In this document: in pieces, positions 1 to 7,383 of the stretch
Position numbering within the stretch: position 1 is the stretch's first letter
How the letters are laid out: every line of letters begins with the position of its first letter
Assembly (NCBI GenBank): GCA_025056865.1
Contig: JANWVO010000058.1
Span: forward strand, 62,001-126,000
DNA length: 64,000 nucleotides
Direction: 5' to 3'
Origin: Bryobacteraceae bacterium
GTDB lineage: Bacteria; Acidobacteriota; Terriglobia; Bryobacterales; Bryobacteraceae
Notes under the pieces: generated by a model
Seen by the model: the letters and a program-made list of their open reading frames with translations, nothing else
Database searches by the model: none
What the model was told of the DNA's origin: nothing
Made by a program: the position numbers and the translations under genes

Positions 1-1203
1 GACGATTCCGAGTGGACTCTGCTGAAGGAGGTGTGGCAGACGCGGAGTCCGTTCCGGTTCTGGAATTTCGAGAATCGGTTGCCTGACAAAACCGCCACGC
101 TCGAACGCGAATTTGCGGCGAAGATGGGCGTGAAATACGCGCTGGCCGTCAATTCCGGCACCTCTGCGCTCGAGGCAGCGCTGGCCGCGCTCGAGGTCGG
201 CCCCGGCGACGAGGTGGTGATCCCGGCCTGGACGTGGCACTCCTGCTTCCATGCCGTCATCCGCCACGGCGCGCTGCCGGTGTGCGCGGAGATCGACGAG
301 AGCTTCAATCTCGATCCTGCGCGCGTCGAAGAAGCCATCAGCCCGCGCACGAAGGTCCTCATGATCGTCCATCTTCAGGGCAATCCGGCCGACATGGACC
401 GTCTGCTGCCCATTGCGAGGAAGCGCGGCCTCCGCGTGCTCGAGGACGTCTCGCAGGCCGTGGGCGCATCGTACAAGGGCCGGCGGCTCGGCTCGATGGG
501 CGACATCGCCGCGGCGAGCCTCCAGGTGAACAAGACGATCAGCGCCGGCGAGGGCGGCATGGTGTACACGAACGACCCCCTGCTGTTCGAGCGCGCCGTG
601 CGCTTCCACGACGTCGGCACGCTGCGCAACGTGCATCAGGAATGGCTGGGCGCGGCCAGGCTCGAACCGGTGCCAGGTTCGAACTTCCGCATGACGGAGT
701 TTACGGCGGCGGTGCTGCTGTCCCAGGTGAGGAAGCTGGACCGCATTGTGGCTGACATCCGAGCCGTGGCGCGGCGCGTCTACGAGGGCATCGCCGATCT
801 GCCGGGGCTGAAGACGCGCCTGCTGCCAGATCCGGCGGGCGAGCTGGGCGTGGGCGTGTATCTGGACCTCGGCTCCCGGCAGGCGCGCGACGTGTTCCTG
901 AAGGCGATGCGCGCGGAGAACGTTCCGGCGTCGGCGCCTTCCGGCTCCGTCATCCTGCCCATTCAGAACTACGCCGAGAAGAAGCTCGCCGTGCACCCGG
1001 AATGGCCGAGCTTCCGCGCCGGGCGCGGCCCCGAAATCCGTTACGGCGCGGCCTCCTGCCCGCGCACGATCGCAATCCTGGACCGCTTTGGCGGCGTGCT
1101 GCTCGACCCGAAACTCAGCGAGCGCGACACGCAGGACATCGTCGCCGCCATCCGCAAGGTGTATCCGCAGGTCCGGGAGACCGCGCAAAGCGCGCGGGCC
1201 TGA
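1..1203 (+). CDS. DegT/DnrJ/EryC1/StrS-family PLP aminotransferase (5' end cut by window)
   Basis: The reading frame is open from base 1, so the true start lies upstream; a GTG at 31 is an internal codon. The visible 400 residues show the family signature: SGTSALEAAL for cofactor binding, an IPAWTWHS segment, EDVSQAVGA, and the Schiff-base lysine in LQVNKTISAGEGG (codon near 532). Family members transfer an amino group to keto-sugars or act in related sugar and secondary metabolism, using pyridoxal phosphate in the cytoplasm. It ends 19 bases before the convergent glycosidase-like gene. Its true substrate cannot be read from sequence. An alternative is a member of the family used for non-sugar substrates. 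Confidence 0.88.
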   Translation, partial: DDSEWTLLKEVWQTRSPFRFWNFENRLPDKTATLEREFAAKMGVKYALAVNSGTSALEAALAALEVGPGDEVVIPAWTWHSCFHAVIRHGALPVCAEIDESFNLDPARVEEAISPRTKVLMIVHLQGNPADMDRLLPIARKRGLRVLEDVSQAVGASYKGRRLGSMGDIAAASLQVNKTISAGEGGMVYTNDPLLFERAVRFHDVGTLRNVHQEWLGAARLEPVPGSNFRMTEFTAAVLLSQVRKLDRIVADIRAVARRVYEGIADLPGLKTRLLPDPAGELGVGVYLDLGSRQARDVFLKAMRAENVPASAPSGSVILPIQNYAEKKLAVHPEWPSFRAGRGPEIRYGAASCPRTIAILDRFGGVLLDPKLSERDTQDIVAAIRKVYPQVRETAQSARA

Positions 1204-1222
1204 CGCGCCGCCCTGCCGGCGG

Positions 1223-2149
1223 TCATTCGAGCGCACGCAGCCGCGCCGCGTCCCGCGGGCGGATCCGCACGACAGTGCCGTGGCGGTGGCCCGGCGGGAA
1301 GCGCAATTCCGCGGTGACGTCTTCGAAGCGCTTCCAGTCCCGGGTGCGGTAGGCGCCGTAGTGCTGCGGCTTGCCGTAGTGGTCGAAATAGACGAACCAG
1401 TCGCGCCCGATGCGGATCACGGAAGGCCCTTCGATCCAGGATTTCGTGAACGTCTCCGGCTCGGCGCGCCACGGTCCTGCCGGATCTTCAGCCCAGGCCA
1501 GCCGCAGGTTTTTCTTCAGCGGCTCGCGGCGCTCGTCCTTGAAGACCATCAGCCAGCGGCGGCCGGTGCGCACGATGGTCGAGTCGATCACATTGAAGCC
1601 GGGGTCGAAGAACAGCTCCGGCGCGGTGAATGTCTGGAAATCCCGCGTGCGCATGGCCCAGATGCGGTGGTTGTAGCCCTGGTCGCCGCTGGCTTCCCCT
1701 TCGGGAAAGCGGCCCGGAATGGTGCTGGCCCAGAACACGATCCACACTTTCTGTTTCGGGTGCCAGACCGCCTCCGGGGCCCACGCGTTGCGCGCGCCGT
1801 CGAGAGGGATCGGGATCAGGCGCTGCGGGGACCACTGCACGAGGTCCGGCGAGGAGGCATGGCCGATGGTCAGCGATCCGTCCTGCTTCGAGCGCGTCCA
1901 GCCGGTGGTCCACAGCATGTGCCAGCGGCCGTCGGGTCCGCGCGCGAGGAAGGGATCGCGCATCAGCATCCCGCTGATTTCGGGCCGGAGCACCGGCTGG
2001 CCGTTTCGCACGGGAGTCCAGTGGCGGCCGTCTTCGGAAAGGGCGAGATATACGCCGGTCTCGCCGTTGCCGCGAAAGGAGGTGAACAGCAGCGGGTCGG
2101 CGGCGAAGGCGGCAGAGAGGAAGGCGAAAAGGATTGCGGCGGGCTTCAC
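1223..2149 (-). CDS. secreted GH43-like (five-bladed beta-propeller) glycosidase
   Basis: This 308-residue protein starts with a GTG and has a short Sec signal peptide (residues 1-16, ending AFA). Repeats such as SEDGRHW, GPDGRWHMLW, HPKQKVWIVFW and GRDWFVYFD are blades of the GH32/43 superfamily propeller. MRDPFL supplies the aspartate that tunes the catalytic acid, and the glutamate of EGPSV is the likely acid. The usual N-terminal catalytic-base aspartate is not obvious. It may therefore be an arabinosidase-like enzyme or a non-catalytic binding relative. It is divergent from the acyl-CoA ligase, with only nine bases between the two predicted starts. Family is likely; substrate is unknown. 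Confidence 0.72.
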   Translation of the reverse strand: MKPAAILFAFLSAAFAADPLLFTSFRGNGETGVYLALSEDGRHWTPVRNGQPVLRPEISGMLMRDPFLARGPDGRWHMLWTTGWTRSKQDGSLTIGHASSPDLVQWSPQRLIPIPLDGARNAWAPEAVWHPKQKVWIVFWASTIPGRFPEGEASGDQGYNHRIWAMRTRDFQTFTAPELFFDPGFNVIDSTIVRTGRRWLMVFKDERREPLKKNLRLAWAEDPAGPWRAEPETFTKSWIEGPSVIRIGRDWFVYFDHYGKPQHYGAYRTRDWKRFEDVTAELRFPPGHRHGTVVRIRPRDAARLRALE

Positions 2150-2158
2150 TGTTTATGG

Positions 2159-3793
2159 ATGATATCGGAGATGAACGTACTGGCCTGCACGTGGGACGAT
2201 TTCCAGGCGCGCTTCGCCGGGCGGCAGCTTCTGCACGCAGCCGTGGATGAATGGGCGGCGCGCCAGCCGGAGGCGCCGGCGGTTCTGAACGCGACGCGCG
2301 GCACTTCCATGACCTGGGCCGGGCTGCGGGACCGTTCGTTGGCCGCGGCGCAGGCGCTGGCGCGGCTCGGACTGCGCAAGGGCGACTTCTTCGCCACTTC
2401 CCTGCCCCTCACCGACGACCACATTGTGCTCGAATACGCCTGCTTCCGCGCGGGCATCGTTCATGTGCCGCTCGACCTGCGGCTCTCGCGCGACGAACTG
2501 CTGCGGAGCCTGCGGCTGGTGAACGCGCGCGCCTATGCCACGGCGCTGCCGCACAGCGTCGCTGGCGAAGTTCCGTCGCTTGAGCACGTCTTCGACGCAG
2601 GCGCGCTGCGCGAGTGGCTGGAGAAGGCCTATGCGGACAGGCCCGCCGCGGAGCCGCCGGACATCGGCCCGGACGACGGCGCGCAGGTGATTTTCACCAC
2701 CGGTTCGACGGGCGCCCCGAAGGCGGCGCTGCTGACGCACCGCGGCATCACGGCGCAGAACTATGCGCTCGGCACGGCGTTCGAGTTCGAGGCGTCGCGC
2801 GTGATGGTGCATCTGCCGCCGTCCCATGTCGGCTGCCAGGCGGAGCTGCTGATGACCACCCTGTTCTGGGGCGGCACGGCGGTGACGCTGGAGATCTTCG
2901 ATCCCGGCAGAACGCTCGAGGCGATCGAGAAGTACCGCGTTCGGCTGCTCGGCCAGATTCCGGCGATGTTTCACATGGAATGGCGGCACTCCGAGTACGG
3001 CCAGCGCGACCTCAGCTCGCTGGACATCGCCGTCTATGGCGGCCAGAGCGTGCCCCGGCCATTCCTGGAGAAGCTCCGCACGATGGCGCCGCGAATCGGC
3101 ACGGGGCTTGGATTGACCGAGGCTTCAGGCTTCTGCACCTACACGCCTGTCACCGGCGAGGTCGCCGCCGTAGCTGCCAGCCTCGGCCATGCCGCGCCCA
3201 TCTATCCGATGAGCATCCGTGAGCCGATGCGGGAGGACGGTAGCGCCGGCGCGGAGCTGCCCGCAGGCGAAATCGGCCACGTCTGCTTTCGCGGACCGCA
3301 GACCTTCGCCGGCTATGTAGGCGATGAAGAGGCCACGCGCCGGACGATCTCGGCGGATGGCTGGCTCTATACCGGCGACATGGGATACGTCGATGCGCAG
3401 GGGCTGCATTTCTACGGCCGCGCCAAATGGGTGATCAAGCCTGCCGGCTACCAGGTGTTCCCCGGCGAAGTGGAAGAACACATCTGCGCGCTCTCTGACA
3501 AGGTCGCCTCCTGCGGCGTGGTGGGCGTGCCGCATCCGATCTGGGTAGAGGCGATCATGGCGTTCGTGGAGAAGAAGCCCGGCACCGAACTCACCGAAGC
3601 CGAGCTGCGGCGCCACGCCCGCGCGCTGACATCGTACAAGCGGCCGCTGCACTACGTGATCGTGGAACCCGGCCAGATGCCGCTGAACCGCGTCGCCAAG
3701 GTGGACACGCTGCGGCTGAAGGAACTGGCCGAGGCCGAAGTGCGCCGCCTTCAGGAGCGCGGCCGCTGGGCCGAAGAAGTGCTGGAGGATTGA
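2159..3793 (+). CDS. AMP-forming acyl-CoA synthetase/ligase
   Basis: Class I adenylate-forming enzyme, about 544 residues, joining a carboxylic acid to CoA through an acyl-AMP. Seen motifs: TTGSTGAPKAALLTH (P-loop, A3), GLTEASGFCTYTP, WLYTGDMGYVD (A7), GRAKWVIKPAGYQVFPGEVEE (A8 hinge) and the C-terminal lysine in PLNRVAKVD (A10). Length fits medium- or long-chain fatty acid or aryl acid ligases. The frame is open far upstream, but that part lies antisense to the glycosidase, so I start at the first ATG after it. An ATG at 2171 is the alternative; neither has a well-placed ribosome site. Substrate class is not determinable. Confidence 0.88.
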   Translation: MISEMNVLACTWDDFQARFAGRQLLHAAVDEWAARQPEAPAVLNATRGTSMTWAGLRDRSLAAAQALARLGLRKGDFFATSLPLTDDHIVLEYACFRAGIVHVPLDLRLSRDELLRSLRLVNARAYATALPHSVAGEVPSLEHVFDAGALREWLEKAYADRPAAEPPDIGPDDGAQVIFTTGSTGAPKAALLTHRGITAQNYALGTAFEFEASRVMVHLPPSHVGCQAELLMTTLFWGGTAVTLEIFDPGRTLEAIEKYRVRLLGQIPAMFHMEWRHSEYGQRDLSSLDIAVYGGQSVPRPFLEKLRTMAPRIGTGLGLTEASGFCTYTPVTGEVAAVAASLGHAAPIYPMSIREPMREDGSAGAELPAGEIGHVCFRGPQTFAGYVGDEEATRRTISADGWLYTGDMGYVDAQGLHFYGRAKWVIKPAGYQVFPGEVEEHICALSDKVASCGVVGVPHPIWVEAIMAFVEKKPGTELTEAELRRHARALTSYKRPLHYVIVEPGQMPLNRVAKVDTLRLKELAEAEVRRLQERGRWAEEVLED

Positions 3794-3799
3794 GAAGCG

Positions 3800-3832
3800 G
3801 CCGGGCGGGACCGTGAGGCAATCCCGCCCGGC
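3800..3832. terminator. GC-rich hairpin between convergent genes
   Basis: A perfect 11-bp stem (GCCGGGCGGGA with TCCCGCCCGGC) and 11-base loop lie six bases after the ligase stop codon. There is no U tract, so it may mark transcript ends or protect 3' ends rather than act as a classical intrinsic terminator. Confidence 0.5.
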
Positions 3833-3849
3833 GCGTCCGCCCAGGGAGC

Positions 3850-3868
3850 GGCGTCCGCCAGGGACGCC
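3850..3868. terminator. second hairpin just past the TonB receptor stop
   Basis: A 7-bp perfect stem (GGCGTCC/GGACGCC) with a 5-base loop sits ten bases beyond the receptor's stop on the minus strand. It has no U tract. Together with the stem at 3800 it separates two convergent genes. Confidence 0.35.
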
Positions 3869-3877
3869 TGCGGCGCA

Positions 3878-6800
3878 TCAGTAATACAGCTTGAGTGCAA
3901 ACTGGATCTGCCGCGCCGGGAAGGCCGCCGTCACCCTGCCAAAGCCGGTGGAGCTGGCGTTGCTGTCAGGCGAACCCAGATTGGTGACGTTCAGCAGGTT
4001 GAAGAACTCGCCGCGGAATTCGACGCGCGAGCCTTCGCGCGGAAGATCGAAGGACTTGTAGAGTCCGAAGTCGCTCTGATAGAAGGGCTCCATCCGGCCG
4101 ATGTTGCGGCCGGCGGTGCCGAATGGCCGCGTGACATCCGTGGGAATCACGATGTTGGAGCGGAGGAACCAGTTGTTGGGATCGTGGCTGCCATCCTGCA
4201 CCGGGCCGAGCACGTCCGGCCGGTAGCTGCAACTGGAGCAGACCTGCTGGGCCGAGACAGGGCTGTAAGTGAGGTTGATGGGGAAGCCGCTGCGGGCCGT
4301 GTTGATCAGCGTGGTGCGCCAGCCGCCGAGCAGCCCGTTCAGCAGCGCGTTCCACGAGGAGCCCCAGCGCCGGCCGCGTCCGAACGGCAGCTCGTAAATG
4401 AGGGATGTGACGTTGTTGAACGTGACGTCGTAGCTCGACAGCGCCCGCTCCTGCTTCAGCCCGTAGAAATTCACGCGGGAATTGTCGCCGTTGTAGGTTT
4501 CCAGGTGGCCGGGCGCATTGTCGATGGTTTTCGACCAGGTGAACGAATTCAGCAGGTAGAAACCGGAGGAGAACTTCTTTTCGATCTTCGCCTGAAGGCC
4601 GTGGTAGAAAGTGTTGCCGCCGGCGAACGCGATCTGGATGAAGCTGAAGTCGCGGTAGGGGCGGCGCAGATCGAGCGGCAGGTTCTGCCCGGGCTGGTTC
4701 GGCTGCGCCTGGTTGAAATCGGCGAGGATGAGCTGCTTGGCTCCGCGGTTTCCGACATAGCCGACGTCGACGAGCAGGTCGCGGGCAAGCTCGCGCTGAA
4801 TGGTGAGGTGCCAGGTCTGCACGTAGGGCGCCGGCGTGTCGGAGGGGATGTAGTTCACGCGCGTGGTCCGCGTGTTGTAGAGGCGCGGATCGACGAAGCC
4901 GTCCGGAAAGCCGTCCTGCGTGCGCTGGAAGCAGGTGAGGAAGTCGCGTCCGGGGGCGCAGAGGGGCAGCGGGCTGGAGCCGCCCGCCGCGGGCGCCACC
5001 TGGTCGCGCACGACGGCGAAAACGAACGGCCCGGTGAAGCCGAGGATGTTCTCGCCGCCCATGCGGTTGAAATGGACGAAGCTGACGCCGTAGGCCGAGC
5101 GGACGACGGTCTTCGGCGTGATCGTGTAGGCGAGGCCGATGCGCGGCCCCCAGTTGTTGCGGTCTGGCCGGATGGTCGAGCGGTCCTGGATGGAGCCGGG
5201 CTTGGCGAAGAACAGCTTCGCATTCACGGGGTCAAAGTTGCCCAGGCGGTAGTTCGCCTCCCATTGGGGCGTGGAGAATTCATAGCGCACGCCAAGGTTG
5301 AAGGTGAGGCGGCGCGTGGCCTTCCAGTCGTCCTGAATATAGAAGAAGTGCATCCGCTGCCGGTAATCGAGCACGGCGAAGTTGCTCATCGCGTACTGGC
5401 TCTGCGCGCCCACGAGGAAATCCGCGAGATTGGCCAGCGGATTGAATGTTGAGGAAAGCCCGGGCATAGCGCTGAATCGGCCGTTGTAAGTGGACTGTCC
5501 GTAGACAGGAGCGAGATCGTTGATCTGGGTGTTGATGCGCTGGTACTCGTAGCCCGCCTTGATGGCGTGAGCCCCGGCCAGGCGCGAGTAGTTGGCGCGC
5601 GGATTCCAGACGGTCGGCCACTGGAACTGCGGGTTGCTGGACTGCCGCCCGAAGCCGGTAAAACCTGTCACGCTTTGCGTGTTCAGGCCGCCGCCCACGC
5701 GCGGATCCTTGCTGATGCCGCGGATGCCGTATGCGTCTTCCATGTGCGGCTCGCGGTAATTGACGGGCTTCTTGCCCGCTTCGGTCTTCGTCCAGCCGAA
5801 GCGGATCTCCAGCAGGCTGGCCGAGTCGAGCGTCCAGGTGCCGCCGGCGGCCACCGAGTAGTTGCGGACATAGACCCAGCCGTTGGAGTTGCCGCCCGAG
5901 GGGCCGGGAATCGCCGGCGGCTCGAAGGCATTCAGCTCGCGCCAACTGTAGCGGCCGAACGTCGTGAAGCGGGAATTCCAGAACTGATCCAGCTTGACAT
6001 TCCATTTGTTGTCCGGCGTGTCGTAGACGCCGAGCCGCTCGAAGTTGTTGCCGACGCCGAGGGGTCCCGAGCCGGCACGGTTGGGCGCGGGCAGATCATT
6101 GAGCACCTTCCGGGCGAAGCTGCTTTGCAGCGACGCAGGCACGCGGCCGTCCGGGTACGGCGTGCCGTCGTAGGGGTTGCGCAGCGCAAGGCCGGAGAAA
6201 TCGCCCTGCCGCATGGCGGCGTTAGGCAGGCTGGCGTAGAACAGCTCGCCGAGCTTCCGGCGCAGCCCTTCGTAGTCGGCGAAATAGAACAGCCGGTTCT
6301 TCAGGATCGGCCCGCCGCCGGAAATGCCAAACTGGTTCTGCTTCATGTCGGGCTTTTCGCCGGTAACCGGCTTGAAGAATCCGGTGGCGTTCAGCGCCTT
6401 GTTGCGGAGGAACTCCCACGCCGTGAAATGAAGCTCGTTGGTGCCGCTGCGGTAGGCAGCGATGATGGCCGCGCCGCCGGCGCGCCCGTATTCGGCGGAG
6501 AAGTTGTTGGTCACCACGCGGAACTCGCCGACGGCGTCCGGCGAAAGCTGCACCACCTGGTTGGAGAAACCCTGATTGGACGTGCCGTAGGAGTTGTTGT
6601 CCACGCCGTCGAGCATGAAGTTGTTGTACGAGCTGCGCAGCCCGTTGACATGGTAACTGGCGTCGCGCGCGCCGCCGATGCTGGTGCCACGCAGCGCCTG
6701 CACCGTGCCCGGGGTGAGCAGCGTGAGGTCTGCGTAGGCGCGTCCATTCAGCGGCAGATCCACCGCCTGCCGGCTGCCGATGACCGTGCCCCGCGACGAC

Positions 6801-7186
6801 GTGTCGGTTTCTACGACGGAGACGGTGTCGCTGACCGTCACGACTTCCTCCACGTTGCCCAGATCGAGCCGCAGGTCCGCGCGCTGCCGCGTGCCCACCG
6901 TCACCGTGAACGGCTCGGAGACGGCCTTCTTGAACCCCGCCGCCGAGGCGCTGATCGTGTAACGCCCGGGACGGACATTGAAGAACTCGAAGGCCCCGGC
7001 GGCGTTTGTGACCGCTGACGTGACCACTCCCGTCTCTTCCGACTTCAGCTCCACCCGCGCGCCGGCAACGACCGAGCCGGAAGGATCCGTGATCGTCCCG
7101 AGCACCGCGGAAGTTTCAAACTGGGCCCGCAGGCCAATGGCCGCCCATGCCAGCAGGCACAGGGACGCAGAGATCGCTCTTCGCAT
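3878..7186 (-). CDS. Oar-like TonB-dependent receptor with carboxypeptidase-regulatory domain
   Basis: A 1102-residue outer-membrane protein. Residues 1-20 form a Sec signal (ends RAQ), about 25-105 a CnaB-like carboxypeptidase-regulatory domain (ITDPSGSVVAGARVEL), then the plug (GLRSSYNNFMLDGVDNN) and a long beta-barrel ending LKLYY. This size and order are typical of the expanded receptor family of Acidobacteria, thought to import large nutrients such as oligosaccharides or peptides. The frame continues upstream to 7744, but the start at 7186 has GGAGG nine to ten bases before it and begins the signal peptide. It is divergent from the OYE-type flavoenzyme. Confidence 0.9.
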   Translation of the reverse strand: MRRAISASLCLLAWAAIGLRAQFETSAVLGTITDPSGSVVAGARVELKSEETGVVTSAVTNAAGAFEFFNVRPGRYTISASAAGFKKAVSEPFTVTVGTRQRADLRLDLGNVEEVVTVSDTVSVVETDTSSRGTVIGSRQAVDLPLNGRAYADLTLLTPGTVQALRGTSIGGARDASYHVNGLRSSYNNFMLDGVDNNSYGTSNQGFSNQVVQLSPDAVGEFRVVTNNFSAEYGRAGGAAIIAAYRSGTNELHFTAWEFLRNKALNATGFFKPVTGEKPDMKQNQFGISGGGPILKNRLFYFADYEGLRRKLGELFYASLPNAAMRQGDFSGLALRNPYDGTPYPDGRVPASLQSSFARKVLNDLPAPNRAGSGPLGVGNNFERLGVYDTPDNKWNVKLDQFWNSRFTTFGRYSWRELNAFEPPAIPGPSGGNSNGWVYVRNYSVAAGGTWTLDSASLLEIRFGWTKTEAGKKPVNYREPHMEDAYGIRGISKDPRVGGGLNTQSVTGFTGFGRQSSNPQFQWPTVWNPRANYSRLAGAHAIKAGYEYQRINTQINDLAPVYGQSTYNGRFSAMPGLSSTFNPLANLADFLVGAQSQYAMSNFAVLDYRQRMHFFYIQDDWKATRRLTFNLGVRYEFSTPQWEANYRLGNFDPVNAKLFFAKPGSIQDRSTIRPDRNNWGPRIGLAYTITPKTVVRSAYGVSFVHFNRMGGENILGFTGPFVFAVVRDQVAPAAGGSSPLPLCAPGRDFLTCFQRTQDGFPDGFVDPRLYNTRTTRVNYIPSDTPAPYVQTWHLTIQRELARDLLVDVGYVGNRGAKQLILADFNQAQPNQPGQNLPLDLRRPYRDFSFIQIAFAGGNTFYHGLQAKIEKKFSSGFYLLNSFTWSKTIDNAPGHLETYNGDNSRVNFYGLKQERALSSYDVTFNNVTSLIYELPFGRGRRWGSSWNALLNGLLGGWRTTLINTARSGFPINLTYSPVSAQQVCSSCSYRPDVLGPVQDGSHDPNNWFLRSNIVIPTDVTRPFGTAGRNIGRMEPFYQSDFGLYKSFDLPREGSRVEFRGEFFNLLNVTNLGSPDSNASSTGFGRVTAAFPARQIQFALKLYY

Positions 7187-7367
7187 GCAGTGACTCCCTC
7201 CCAGCAAATCCGGCCCCGGCCCTCCGCCGGCACCGGCTTCCTGAGTGTACTCCGCGGCCCGTGAATGCAGTGGCTCAGTTGCGTGACAGTCCGGTAAATC
7301 CGGAGCGAGCCGGACGGCAACGCAGCGGCGCGCGCCGCCATGCAGCAAAGAGGACTTTCGTGTCTGA

Positions 7368-7373
7368 TATTCT
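7368..7373 (+). promoter_or_regulatory. -10-like TATTCT before the flavoenzyme
   Basis: TATTCT ends ten bases before the ATG at 7384, which would start transcription about four bases before the codon. No convincing -35 box is seen. It favours the ATG at 7384 over the upstream GTG at 7360, although the GTG has a GAGGA ribosome site. Confidence 0.3.
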
Positions 7374-7383
7374 AGTAGCGGCC

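Noticed and set aside
1088-2158. Extension of the acyl-CoA ligase frame upstream.
   Set aside because: It lies antisense to the GH43-like gene and lacks any ligase similarity, so the gene starts near 2159.
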